Below are positions 12,574-24,100 of a DNA stretch of 58,134 bases, piece by piece; the stretch's first letter is position 1; the number at the start of each line of letters is the position of its first letter. Origin of the DNA: Welwitschia mirabilis (lineage: Eukaryota; Gnetophyta; Gnetopsida; Welwitschiales); contig JBOZIK010000001.1 in NCBI GenBank assembly GCA_051453625.1, positions 6,058,693-6,116,826 of the forward strand, in the 5' to 3' direction. The notes under the pieces are model-generated. The model was not told where the DNA came from and searched no databases. It saw only the letters and a program-made list of their open reading frames with translations. A program made the position numbers and the translations under genes.

Positions 12574-13355
12574 ATGATGTTTATCCTATATTTGAAATGA
12601 ACTCTAAATTATCAATGATCAAAGTGTTAAATATTATATGATCAAAATGGNNNNNNNNNNNNNNNNNNNNNNNNNNNNNNNNNNNNNNNNNNNNNNNNNN
12701 NNNNNNNNNNNNNNNNNNNNNNNNNNNNNNNNNNNNNNNNNNNNNNNNNNNNNNNNNNNNNNNNNNNNNNNNNNNNNNNNNNNNNNNNNNNNNNNNNNNN
12801 NNNNNNNNNNNNNNNNNNNNNNNNNNNNNNNNNNNNNNNNNNNNNNNNNNNNNNNNNNNNNNNNNNNNNNNNNNNNNNNNNNNNNNNNNNNNNNNNNNNN
12901 NNNNNNNNNNNNNNNNNNNNNNNNNNNNNNNNNNNNNNNNNNNNNNNNNNNNNNNNNNNNNNNNNNNNNNNNNNNNNNNNNNNNNNNNNNNNNNNNNNNN
13001 NNNNNNNNNNNNNNNNNNNNNNNNNNNNNNNNNNNNNNNNNNNNNNNNNNNNNNNNNNNNNNNNNNNNNNNNNNNNNNNNNNNNNNNNNNNNNNNNNNNN
13101 NNNNNNNNNNNNNNNNNNNNNNNNNNNNNNNNNNNNNNNNNNNNNNNNNNNNNNNNNNNNNNNNNNNNNNNNNNNNNNNNNNNNNNNNNNNNNNNNNNNN
13201 NNNNNNNNNNNNNNNNNNNNNNNNNNNNNNNNNNNNNNNNNNNNNNNNNNNNNNNNNNNNNNNNNNNNNNNNNNNNNNATGATGTTTATCCTATATTTGA
13301 AATGAACTCTAAATTATCAATGATCAAAGTGTTAAATATTATATGATCAAAATGG
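12574..13355. other. 628-N gap (12651-13278) flanked by an identical 77-nt sequence
   Basis: Positions 12574-12650 and 13279-13355 are identical over 77 nt, one ending at the gap and the other starting from it. This is what two overlapping contigs look like when scaffolded without merging. The true sequence probably has one copy and no gap. Confidence 0.8.
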
Positions 13356-13572
13356 TACTTCTCATAAAGATTATTTTTCTCAACTTTCTAAATGTGCACC
13401 TTAAATTGTTTTTATATTAGCATAAAATAAGACTTATAAAAATGTCTTCATTTGATTTCAAAAGGCTTAATATTTTTGCAAAACTTAATAGACATTTCAT
13501 AAGGGTGATTTTTCTCAATTTTAATATTTTTACAACTAAGGAATGTTTGCCATCAATGTCAAAGGAGTATAT
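13356..13572 (+). mobile_element. 3' internal end and polypurine tract of the Sirevirus-like element
   Basis: AT-rich untranslated sequence leads to GCCATCAATGTC and AAAGGAGTAT (13561-13570), directly followed by the right LTR (TGCTAG, 13573). Sirevirus elements typically have TTGCCATCAATGCCAAAGGGGGAGAT-type sequence here, so the tract is recognisable but decayed. Confidence 0.65.
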
Positions 13573-14952
13573 TGCTAGATTATGTTTTGCCAATTAATGT
13601 CAAACTAATGTTTTCTTGTGCAGAAAATATTAGCTACTTGTAGGTTAGATGCTGAAGCTAGAAATGTTACATTCTAAGCACTAGAAATCTATCAAGTTTA
13701 CTTACCCTCTTAAAGGATCGACTGAAATTTCAAGGAGTCAACCATACCTAGAGCATACTATTAGAACTAAACTGAATTTAAAAGGATCAATTAAATTTTT
13801 AAGGGGTCGATCAGATCTGTGAACCTGAGAACCAATACTCCTGAACCAATTATCAAGGGGTCGACTGGATCTTTAGGGGTCAACTAGACCTAAGCACTAT
13901 GCACCTAATATCCTTAAGCTAATTATTAAGGGATCGACTAGATACCTAAAGGGTCAATCAGACCTGATATAGAAAACTGGAATGAATCTTTATTAGGATG
14001 AGTGAGTAACCAGATAGATATGTAGGTGACCAGATGAGGGGTCGACTAGATATAGAGCCATAAGAAACTGGGATAATAAAAAAGTTCACTCGGGTAACCT
14101 GTTTAAGTCACAACATTAGGAGGGGTCAACTAGACATTTGAAGAGTCAGCCAACTAGAACAAAAACAAAATTTAATATCCATTGTGTATCCATTTTATAG
14201 CTATTGTAAGCGTGTTTTTACTTGTAATAAACCCTAAAATCCTTCCATTATAAATAGCCAAAAGAAAGGTTACTAGAAAGACTTTTTGACTCTTGACTGA
14301 AAGACTAAATCTTGTGATTTTCACTATAGCATCTTAACATTGTATTACTGGCTAAGGAAAATCCATCATTTGTTATATATGTACATTCAAGGTCAGATCT
14401 GGTACTTCATTGTTATATCATCTATAGGAGAAGAGCTCCTTTATAATCGTTGTACTAAAGAATGAGTGATATCAGTGCAACAAGGCATTGTATCATCACT
14501 ATTATACATTGTTGAAAGGTTGAGACTTAGCCTATAAAAGTCCATTAAAAGGTTGAGACTTATCCTATAAAATTTCATTGAAAGGTTGAGATTTATCTTG
14601 CACAAGTTCATTAGAAAGGCTGAGACTTATCCTACAAAAGTATGTGTGTAAAGGTTACAAGTGAACCTATAATACCTGAAAGAGTTAATGAAGATCTGGA
14701 TTAGGCTTGTCGATAAGTTGATCATTAAAAGTGAAGTAGAGGATTTTCCAAACCATTATAAAACTTACATGCATATGATCGGTATTTTATACTTTCTATT
14801 AGTTTCATTTTTCTGAATACTTTTACTTTTCCTTTTTATGCATGAGTTTGTTAGTTATTTATTTTAAGCAAGTTTTTATTATATTGTAAGTTTATTTATA
14901 TAATTTTTAAAATAACCTATTCATCCCCACTCTAGGGTTCTCGATTATCGCA
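13573..14952 (+). repeat. 3' LTR of the Sirevirus-like element
   Basis: It starts TGCTAGATTATGTTTTGCC and ends TTATCGCA, collinear with 7068-8474. The same GTCGACYGGA-like motifs recur at 13720-14160. The copy has one extra GGTTGAGACTTA-type repeat compared with the left LTR (14510-14630). It is followed by ATAAC, matching ATAAT before the left LTR. Confidence 0.82.
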
Positions 14953-15260
14953 ATAACCACTATATCCATCTAAAAAGCAATAAAAAGCATGTCCTTAAAT
15001 CCTATTAAGTATCTAATTGAGAAATGGTAGAGGGCAATGATTACTTTTTTTAACTTAAATCAATTTTTTAAAATCTAATCATACTCTCCATTTCCACCCT
15101 TCTTTGGTACTACAGTCAAGGAACTAACCCATTCACAATCTGATATAGTGTAAATGATTTTAACATCTATTAACTTGATTCTTTTTTTCTTAACTACTTG
15201 TTTAAATGCTAGATTTAATCTTCTTTGTGATTGCCTAATAGGTTTTGCATTTTTCTTAAG
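14953..15260 (-). pseudogene. gypsy reverse transcriptase relic, N-terminal half
   Basis: The minus strand from about 15250 gives AKPIRQSQRRLNLAFKQVV, LIDVKIIYTISDCEWVSSLT and VVPKKGG, then after a deletion ALYHFSIR and CFLDGYSGY, which ends exactly at the Sirevirus insertion (14953). In the Athila lineage this is AKPVRQPQRRLNP...VVPKKGG...FPLPFIDQ...FLDGYSGYNQI. About 30 residues between VVPKKGG and the FPLPF region are missing. The remainder of the domain is at 6640-7067. Confidence 0.88.
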
Positions 15261-16139
15261 ATAGATTTTATGCTAAATCATAGAAAGAGGAATAGCAGAT
15301 AATCTTTATAAGACCAAGCGAATGCATGAATTTTGGAAGTTAAAGGGAGATTAAGGTTGACTTTTATTTAGAGAAAAAAATTTCATTGATTATAAGAGGT
15401 TTGTTCTGGTCGTTACAAAAAAAAATATACTTTAGTCCACTAGGAAGATTTTTTAGATTCAGATTTAAATTAATATTTTTAGTTTCTGACTCATGTAGTG
15501 GATGATCTCCCTTAAGCTGTGAGTTTTCACTTATTGTTAATAGTTGTACTTCCTTATAGACTAAGAGTTCTATTTGTTTTTCATTCTAATCTAAAAAGTT
15601 ATTTTTTGAATATTTAAAGTTGGATGCATCAAAAGTTTCTAAGTTTTTAATCTCAAGTGGATCATTATAAAGCATAGGTTCATGTAACATTAGNNNNNNN
15701 NNNNNNNNNNNNNNNNNNNNNNNNNNNNNNNNNNNNNNNNNNNNNNNNNNNNNNNNNNNNNNNNNNNNNNNNNNNNNNNNNNNNNNNNNNNNNAAGTTGG
15801 ATGCATCAAAAGTTTCTAAGTTTTTAATCTCAAGTGGATCATTATAAAGCATAGGTTCATGTAACATTAGCCATCTTTCTTCAAGCAGACGATGTTAAAG
15901 GATTATGATTAGTTTAATTTTATTTTGTACATCCCATTCATCACCTAGGTCTTTCTCATCTACATTAAAAACTCTAATTAAAAACTTTTGTTTTATAGAT
16001 GACACTCCATTATACCAGTCCTTGTATCTATAATGCAATGAGTTATTGCACAGAAGGCTCTTCCTAGAAGCAATGGATAACTTCCATTATGTTCTACCTC
16101 TATGATAACCACATCTATTGGCTAGAATGCCTCTTTAAT
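15261..16139 (-). mobile_element. protease-RT linker of the Athila-like element, with a duplicated gap edge
   Basis: No conserved domain is visible between protease and RT. A 100-N gap (15694-15793) is flanked by an identical 77-nt sequence, 15617-15693 and 15794-15870, again pointing to unmerged contig ends. The minus-strand open stretch 15586-15867 is made of this same sequence twice and is not a real ORF. Confidence 0.7.
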
Positions 16140-16337
16140 TTAAATTATTAAATCTTTAATAACCCCTAAGAGTTTCTTAACCGAGGTGTCTACTAATTCT
16201 AAGAGAATCTGGGTAAGTTCTATTCTACTTTCTAAATCAAGTCTCTTACAAATATGTAATGGCATGATATTAACACTTGATCCAATGCTGATCAAATCCC
16301 TTTTGATCCTTTTATCTCCCTCTAATGTAACACTCAC
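16140..16337 (-). pseudogene. retropepsin-like aspartic protease relic (Athila-like element)
   Basis: This protease would cut the Gag-Pol polyprotein. A 65-codon open stretch on the minus strand reads RDLISIGSSVNIMPLHICKR, LTQILLELVDTSVKKLLGVI and KDLII. Family form: DLGASINLMP...K...LGL.....T..TLQLADRS...P.G..EDV.V. The catalytic D-L-G-A has become D-L-I-S-I-G-S-S, so the active site is doubtful. It lies correctly between gag and RT. Confidence 0.85.
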
Positions 16338-16949
16338 TGTTATTGCCCTTAGATCCCTAAATTTTAGAGATTTTTTTAATATTAAATTTTGAGAGATTGA
16401 GCTAAAAATACTTTCCTAGAAATAATTGATTTTTGTTTTCTTCTTATTAAGTCTTTTCATAGCTTAGAGAATTTCAAATTTTCTTGCAAAAGTTTCTAGA
16501 ATGATAAGTCTATACTCACATTTTGCATTAAGATTTTGAGATGTTCATCAAAGGTTGGTTTCTTTTCTATTTATTATGAAAAATTTTTCTTTTTACTTTT
16601 ATCAAGAAAAGGGAAGTTGTTATGTTATAGTATTTCAATTTCCTCTTATTTCTCATCATCCCTAATGTTGTTTTGGGAGGTTGATGCTTCACAAGAAGAA
16701 GGGTCTGCTTCATATTCACTTTATGTCACAACATTATAATCTTTTCTCACATTGTTGGGATCCAGTACAGGTTGTGCTGCTAATGATCCTTGTGATATTT
16801 GATTTGTCAACATTGTTTATTGAAAAACATTTACTAAGTTTTCAATGCTAAAGTTTATCTTTTTTGTGATTTTCTAAGTTCATCTATATAATTTCTAAGT
16901 GAATCATCCTAATGTTGAAAGTTTAATGAACTTGATTGAAAGTTTGAAT

Positions 16950-17990
16950 TTTTAAATCGATTTTTAAAATTTTGAAAATTTTTGATTATTTTTTTTGAAA
17001 GATTTAAAAAGTGAATTGTGTATGCATCCTAGGTGGTAAATAGTTTTGGTTTTGGTTTTGGTTTTGGAAGTTTGAAAATTTTTGGTTAAAAGCACAAACT
17101 TTTTCATGTATTTTCTTCTTGTATGTTAGTAATAGTAGACGATCCTTAATTATGTAATAGTTAACCTTACATAAGTCGCATGTTGGCACAACACTCTTCT
17201 TAGTTGCTGATTTTGAATCTAGAATCATCTTAGTATATTCTCTAAAGTTATTGTAAATTCTTTAATCAAATTCACAAGGTTGTCTTCTGATTTATCTACC
17301 TCCTTTTCTTGTTTTATCTCTTTCAATCTTTGATGATTTTTCCTATAGTGTGATAATCTATTAATGTTCGCCAATCTTGGCTCACCTCTACATGTTATTC
17401 TAATGTTTTCCAAGAACTTTATAATGTGAGGTTTATTAGGGTTCCATAATAAGAGAAATCTACAAGTTATTTCATTTGGTTGTTTAGTCCACTATAAAAG
17501 TAATTGATTAGTTCTTCTCATGTAAAAGAATCTATTAGATTAGATTGAATTGCAATAAAGAAGAGTTCCTATGTCAAATCATAATCCTCATTTGGTTGCT
17601 GTTGGAAATTAGCCACTTCTTTTTTTCTTTCCCTAATGACGCTTTACTCATAAATCTTTTAATGAAAGTTTCCTAGACTTAATTCCAAATCTTTAAATCT
17701 TATGGGGTATAGTTCTCAACCAAATTTTTACGTTTCCTTTTAACATAATGGGAAAAATTACCATATAAGTATGATCATTAATTCTTTCCTTTTCATTTCT
17801 AGAGGTAAGAAATAATTGTTCAATATCTACAATGTGTTGCAAAGTGTCTTCATCATGTTCACTGCTAAAGATGGGAGAGGCATTTAAATTCTTTAATTTA
17901 ACATCATCTCTTGAGGGTAGATCAAAAGGATTTTGTATTTTCCATTTCCTATTAGATATTAGTTCCTTAAGAGTAAAATTCACATTAGGA
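16950..17990 (-). pseudogene. gag relic of the Athila-like element (Retrotrans_gag)
   Basis: The N-terminal part (17983-17693, 96 codons) contains HTYMVIFPIMLKGNVKIWLR, the retrotransposon gag core (family LR..LFPFSL.G.A..WL..LP). Broken frames continue through SLGNFH-like and ELINYFYSGLN stretches. The 17413-17004 part carries CDLCKVNYY, the beginning of a CCHC knuckle, and an Asn-Gln repeat (NQNQNQN, from GTTTTG units on the plus strand at 17040-17066). There are several stops. Its place next to the primer site and before protease agrees with gag. Confidence 0.8.
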
Positions 17991-18692
17991 TAAGGGGTTG
18001 AAGAGCCTATGACTTAATTTTGTTTTGGTGCAGCATCTAACATATTAAAACTATCTTCTTTTAAATTATCTTTTAAAAAATTTTCTTACATGGAATTGTA
18101 TTCATAAAAAATCAACTCAGAGGGGGTATTGTATGCACCTTAAGATTGTGTACTTACTTTTATTTCAAAGTCGACCAATGTTTCTCTAATATTTTCCTCT
18201 ATCAGTAGCCTTTTTCTCTAATATTTCTTTACCAAATTGACCATGTCAAATAACGTTTTAGATAGAAAACAACAAAAAAATGAAATAAAAAACAACTAAA
18301 AGTCATTCTTCTGGTCATGGGAACGACAAAGGGGATGATAAAAATAGAAAGCAGAACTAAAAATTACTGTAAATAGAAAAACATAAGTAAAGAATCAAGC
18401 TATCATCCACCTTATCATGGGGATGATAGTGGAGATGATGGTTATCTTTCTACTGCTAAAGCTACAAAAAGAAAAACTTACAGAGAAAATAAATTAAGAA
18501 ATTTATGCTATCATTCTCAATGTTATGGGGATATAAAAGAGAATGATAGACGCTTATTACAAATTGAGAAAAACAGAAAACTACAAACAAAAAGCTCATG
18601 ATAAAGATACAGCATCACTACAAATAAATATTTAAATATAAATCTAATTTACTTACCTAAGTAATGATAATCCTTATGCTCCTTAGCAAGCT
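17991..18692 (-). mobile_element. 5' leader of the Athila-like element
   Basis: About 700 bp of non-coding sequence lies between the primer site and gag. It contains two perfect inverted repeats: CTATCATCC/GGATGATAG (18400-18408 / 18421-18429) and CTATCATTCTC/GAGAATGATAG (18508-18518 / 18539-18549). Structured leaders are common in retroelements, where they can affect packaging or translation; no function is shown here. Confidence 0.55.
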
Positions 18693-18710
18693 TCCTTGGC
18701 AACAGTGCCA
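18693..18710 (-). promoter_or_regulatory. primer binding site, tRNA-Asp type
   Basis: The minus strand reads TGGCACTGTTGCCAAGGA, against TGGCGCCGTTGCCGGGGA, the tRNA-Asp primer site of Athila/Tat elements. All differences are transitions and most sit at former CpG sites. It is 3 bases from the LTR end at 18714. Confidence 0.75.
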
Positions 18711-18713
18711 AGA

Positions 18714-19931
18714 TGTTGCATTGTATAATTTTGTAATTCTTTACTTCTTACTGAATCTAGTTAATCACAAATAGATATATTACAAAATACAATACACTAG
18801 TATGAATGGAAGTGACTAAAATGTTATAAACCTATTCAAGGTGTGCAAGGGAAGAAGGAGAATTAAGTTTTGAAAGAAAATGGTGTATCCAAATGTAAGA
18901 ATAATGTAAGAAGATAAATATGCAAGGTAATGCAAATGAAATCTAACTTAGATGAATACCTATTCGATTACTGAATTGACTTGTCAAGAAGATTAACCTT
19001 GTAGGGAGAGTGTCACTGACTAAAACTAACTTAAGCTATCAAGTAAGTCAAATAAATGCAATGCAAAATGCTTCTAAACTATTATCATCAACCTTAACAA
19101 AGGTTTCCCTTAAGATCTATATCATTAAGGGGCTATTACTAAATCAAGAACAATATAAATCATAAGGGATATTAATAGTATAAATAAAAAAAAGAAAGTA
19201 AAGTTTGTATTAAGAATCAAACCAGAATCTAGGTTACAAAATAGCCGCACCTCAATGGAGGATGCACAACCCAACACTAAGAAAAATCTTTCTATAACTT
19301 ACAAGATGGATCTTCTATCCTTCTATCTTCTGTTACGACAATTTTTGATGCAAATAAAGATGATAAGAATATCTAGGAGGGGTTACAACATGGAAGGCAA
19401 AACCATCATACAAAATGTGCTGAAAAATGTACACAAATCCAAGAAAGAAACAGATGAAATGGATGAAGGTGGGTTGATCATTTTAGGTGTCATCCTAACT
19501 GTCATCGGGACAACCAAGGGGATAATGATACATACATTATCATTTCTTATTTTGCATGTTGTGGGAATGATAATGAAGATACTACCTCTTTAGAAAAGAT
19601 GACTCAAGTAGTACTAGATGTAGTCCATGTCAGCATTCCCATGTGGCTTGTGCAGGGCTGTCGTCCTGCCTATTGTGGGGACAATAGTGGGGATGACAAT
19701 TTTCTTTATCTTTCTAACTCAAAAGAAGATAACCTCTAGTATTATTGATCTTACTTCAAAGTATTAAGCATCAGAATAAACCTAAAAAGGCCTCTAAACA
19801 TGCTAAGAATTATGTGTTTCTGTGATCATTTATCAACTATTCATAATCCTCAGAATTGCATCTAAACCTGTATAAATGTCTTATGAAATAGCTCATAAAA
19901 CCCCATCAAATATATACAATTTGGTAGTACA
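18714..19931 (-). repeat. 5' LTR of the Athila-like element
   Basis: On the minus strand it runs from TGTACTACC (at 19931) to ...GCAACA (at 18714), 1218 bp. The right boundary is where similarity to the other LTR at about 735-808 stops and similarity to the host LTR family (25022 onward) begins. It contains imperfect hairpins at 19487-19531 and 19659-19698. The open stretch 19255-19593 on the plus strand lies wholly within the LTR and is not a gene. Confidence 0.62.
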
Positions 19932-21096
19932 TTGAGGCATAATCTCATCCATTACATGAGTGTTGGTAAGTTATCCAGTCTAACTGATCCTTCATAGCCC
20001 TTCATAAGCATGGAAAGTATGAACAAATGTGCATAAGATCCATCTGATAATAATGATTATGAATATTATAGAAGTATCCTCAAACAACTCATTCGATATA
20101 AAAAAACTTAATAATAAAGTAGCTTCACCTAAGAATTACTAATATCAAATTAATATGCATTAATAATAAAAGAATGAAACCTACTCAAGAACTAGTGTCA
20201 TGCATAGATTACCAATACTAAGTAAATTATCATTAACAAAGAAAGAATAAAAACCTAATAGTTTTATTAAGATTTAAAGTATACATTATATCAAAGAAAA
20301 AAGAGATGAAGATGAAGGAATCCTCAACTAGTCTTAGAATAATCCGCCCCCAAGAAAGATGATTATAACACCATAACATCTTAGCACTCCAAGTCTTTTC
20401 CCATGTTAACCAATCAACATATTCATTACAATGGGTACTCGAGGCCCTTATATAGATTAGGAAGGCTTGCAGAGCTTGTCATGATTGTGTTAGATGAGTA
20501 ATTAATGGGCAGTTAAATAAGGGAATATATTAGAAAAATTACTTAAGGAGGAAGTTATAATGATTTAGCATGTAGCCACTAAGGAGGATGTTTTATTTTC
20601 TTATGTAAGTGTGATGATGACATTTCCTTTGACTATTGCTAATGGGACGTCCTGTTGTATGTCTTCTATGTGATCATTCTCATTACTTACAAATGTTACT
20701 ACTATACATTATTTTGTACTTCCATCAATTATTATTAGGTTTGAAGATTTATTTCTAGATTGCTTCTGACTTAACCCATAAGTAAATTGTGATGAACTCC
20801 TTGAATTCTTACAATAACATGAGATTGCTCATATTTTACCCCAGGAAGCCAATGGCATAGATATTTTTGGCCAATAGCATTAGCATTATTTGTTGGAATT
20901 CCTTCAAATTTTTTAACATTCTCCAAAAGCCAATAGTAAACCTGTTAATATTAGGGGAAAGCTCATACTTACATGAAAACATGATGAAAAGGATAAAATA
21001 CATAATTTTATGATAAATAGATGAATTAAGTATGTTTTCTATGATAAATTTATTAAATTTACTTACTTAGAATATTAATTCTTACATGTAAATACA
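19932..21096 (-). repeat. 3' LTR of the third element (truncated by the Athila-like insertion)
   Basis: It aligns in the same orientation with 25022-26194. Shared blocks include ATAATCTCATCCAYYACATGAG (19937 / 25033) and GGAAAGTATGAACAAAT (20009 / 25107). The LTR start on the minus strand, TGTATTTACATG (21096), follows the polypurine tract. About 285 bp of its far end are displaced beyond the left edge of the window by the Athila-like insertion. Confidence 0.72.
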
Positions 21097-21110
21097 CCCC
21101 CTAACTAGAA
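21097..21110 (-). promoter_or_regulatory. polypurine tract of the third element
   Basis: The minus strand reads TTCTAGTTAGGGGG directly before the LTR start TGTATTTACATG. The sister copy at 28711-28724 has GTCTAGTTAGAGGA before TGTGTTTACATG. The match across the boundary fixes the LTR start and orientation. Confidence 0.72.
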
Positions 21111-24100
21111 CTTTGCTAGACCCTTAGAAAATGTTGATAATTAAATGATCAACATGAAAATTTTGACTAAATGAAAATTTTTAAGTAGAGAAATGACATG
21201 ATTTTTAAATTTTTTTAATCAATTTTCAATAAATAAGACATCAAAATTAAAAAATGTTCTATGAAAATAGATGCTATACCTTCTAATCAAAACTAAACTC
21301 TATTCTCAAAATTAAAGAGATAGAAAATTTGATGTAAAGTTTTTGAAAATAAATCATAAGGCTAATAAATGATATTGATATAAGTATTTTAGAAAAAACA
21401 ATAATGCAAGCTAAGGGAAAAACAAAACATGAAATCTAATGGAAATTGCCTCATCCACAAAGTTAACAGATAGAATACCTAAGTTAGTGGCTAAATTTAT
21501 TGAAAATTATGCAGATTTTATTCTAAATTTGAAATGCATTACAATATCATTCAAATAAGATATCCTCTAAGTAGACCTATAAGAAATAAAAATCAGTTAA
21601 GCAAACTTTTACATATACAAGTTAAAAAAAGTAAACATAAAAGAATCTTCCAATTCCAACTTTTTCATGCCAATTTTTACTTTAGTTATTTCTTATTTCA
21701 AGCATTTAGATCAAATTAGGTATTCAATGTTGTGACATATTCTTCTAATAGCTTTAAGCATGTTGATGTATGAAGGAGTCAATGTTGCATTGCCAGTAGG
21801 AATTTATGGTTCCAATGCAGTTGAACATGCCATAAAGTAAATTATTAAAGATGCATTATCAATGAGCATACATGGCCTTGATGTAGTTAAAAAAAATCCA
21901 ATTTTAATTAATTAATGTATAATGTGTTGTTTAGAGAGGAGATATTTCATTTTCTTTAAATTACTTCTTCTTATATTCAATTAATGTTGATGCACATAAA
22001 GGAGTCATTGGCTCATTATCCTAATCAAGACAACTCTTGTCCCTATAAAATGTTTTAAAAACAATTAACCTAGCATGAAAGTAAATTCCACCTTAGTTTA
22101 ACCACATTTTCTAATTAAGAGATCTCAAGTGATATCAACTTTAACAAGTTAACTTGAAAACAAGCAAAACCTTTTCTTAAAAAACTATGAGTAGAATTAA
22201 ATTTCCCTAATTTGTAATGACAAGGTGACCATCTATTAATAATTTATTTCATTAAGAGACATCAACTAGAATCATCTAATTTTATGAACTTGTGAATGAA
22301 TGGAAGGGAAAGATGTTTGATAAACTTAAGGAGGTAGTGCCAAGGTAGAAGGGGTGGGTAAGGAGTTTTGAAACGATGGCGGTTTATTCTATGTTATGGA
22401 TGAAATTTTGGATTTACTATATGAAAACATTTAAGACAGTGATTATATAAGTGGAATCACTTAATTAGTTTAAGATGAGAAAGGTTATCAGGCGTAAATG
22501 TTTTTAGGATTTTCAATTTTTTAATCTAAAATTTATCCTAAGGAAAATCTACCCTAAAAGAAAAATCTAATATAAAAGCATATAATAAAGCTAAAAATTT
22601 AGACAAGGGTTTTTCAAGGTAATTCATGCATGAAAAATTAAGATGATGAATGCTAAGGTTGGCTAATGAATTAAGATTATGTAAAACATTCAAAGATGAG
22701 ATAAAATCCTTAGATATGTTTAGGCATGAATCCATAAAAATTGGAACAATATCAATACTAGTAATAAAATTAATGCATTCTAAATAAAAAATTATCCATC
22801 CTTTAGCTTATTTTTTCTTATTCAACAACTCATGTAAGACATCATTTTAGCATCAAGAAAATTATGTGTTGGAGATCATTGTAAAGGCAAATAATTATCG
22901 AGAAAGGTATTAGAAGATGATTCCAAAGGTATAAAAGGTTTGTCTTCATCATCGAGGCTTGAGTCTTGCTTAGAAGATAAATGATATAACATAAATAGGT
23001 CCTTCACTAATGTTCTCCTTTTTAGTAGGGTTGGTAGGGGATTCTTGCTCAAGTGGTTGTATAAACAATGATGATTATGATGTTATCTTTTCCTCATCAA
23101 TGTTATTTATTAACTCATCATATAGTTTATGGTCTTTCTGAAACATTGATTAATTACTACTGATTGATCATCATTTGATGCATCTAATCTTACTTTAAAG
23201 TATAACCTACTTATACTTACTCAATTACTATTTAAGACATTTTAAAACTCTAGGTCCTATTGGCTTTTCTCACAAATTTTGTCATGGGTTTCTTCATGGT
23301 TTCATTCTCATTCTTAAAGGATATGGTTTAGGTTTCATTAATTTTACTATCATCTATCTTCTCAAAGCTATTATGACTTATAAGTTTGTGGAATGTAGAA
23401 AGTTTATTCTCTTGTTACTGATTAAGAGCCCTTATGATTTGATCATTAGTCTGGGCTTTTGTTAAAGGATTTTCTCAATATTTTACTTGGTTTTATTATC
23501 ATTTCTTCTAAAGATTAAGAAGGGGATTGAAGCATGTTGGAAGCATATTTTAAAGATCTTTGAAAGGTATCTTTAAATAAAGGTAAAATGATTTATTAGG
23601 TGTAGTAAGGGTATTGGTTAAATGATAAAAAATATACAAAGAAAGATAAAGGGCTATGAGAGGTAATAAAAGACATGCCATCAAAATCTTCTTGATTGAT
23701 ATAAGGATTTTTAAATTTAACATTGAAAGGAGATTGATCTATATATGTATAGGGTTGAAAATACTCTTCAAAGGTTTGTCTAGTATTAAAAGGATTTAGG
23801 GGTTATGAATTATATGAATTACAGTAAAGCTAGTCCTCTATATTTTGTTTAGATCAACTAAAATCTCCTATAGTTTATTTAGGTTAATTATGGCTCTGAA
23901 AACTATATAGGTAGATAGGTTGTAATTCACAAGACATTTTGAATGGATTAGGAGTCCAACTCATTTCTAGGTTTTAAAAAAGGAGTTATGCTTTTAACTA
24001 AAGGTTTACATTTTACTAACTTTTTACAATTTTAAAGGAAGCCTGATATCTTAAAGGTTTCAAGAAGTTTTTGAAAGTTTGTAGTTAAAGTATCAGAGTT

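Larger units (their letters stand above)
7068..14952 (+). mobile_element. Sirevirus-like Ty1-copia retrotransposon with internal replacement
   Basis: Two direct LTRs of about 1.4 kb bound the element, with a tRNA-iMet primer site (8479-8490) after the left LTR and a purine-rich tract just before the right one. The flanks ATAAT (7063-7067) and ATAAC (14953-14957) look like a decayed 5-bp target duplication. Inside are a gag with the long C-terminal extension typical of Sireviruses and the start of integrase (GAG-pre-integrase). The integrase core, RT and RNase H are absent; from about 10650 a different ORF region takes their place. It interrupts the RT gene of the Athila-like element. LTRs differ at many positions, so the insertion is old. 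Confidence 0.82.
1..19931 (-). mobile_element. Athila/Tat-like Ty3-gypsy LTR retrotransposon, decayed, interrupted by a Sirevirus-like element
   Basis: Reading the minus strand downward from 19931, the order is LTR, tRNA-Asp-type primer site, gag, protease, RT, RNase H, integrase, a 4 kb region where Athila elements carry an env-like ORF, and a second LTR that runs off the left edge. Without the 7.9 kb inserted copia element this would be about 12 kb, within the usual size of Athila elements. Family-level signals are the RT stretch around QRRLN...VVPKKGG, the RNase H stretch RLIRW-type before the integrase, and the Asp primer site. Every domain has stops and frameshifts. The element itself sits in the LTR of another retrotransposon (right junction at 19931/19932). 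The left end and its target duplication are outside the window. Confidence 0.72.

Noticed and set aside
12638-13282. 214-codon open frame
   Set aside because: It consists almost only of N; there is no sequence.
15586-15867. 93-codon minus-strand frame with an internal repeat
   Set aside because: The repeat is the 77-nt duplicated gap edge, so the frame is artificial.
18400-18550. CRISPR-like repeats or a microRNA precursor
   Set aside because: The inverted repeats are not regularly spaced direct repeats, and the stems (9-11 bp) are too short for a plant microRNA precursor.
19255-19593. 112-codon plus-strand frame
   Set aside because: Lies inside the Athila-like LTR, with no homology to a known protein.
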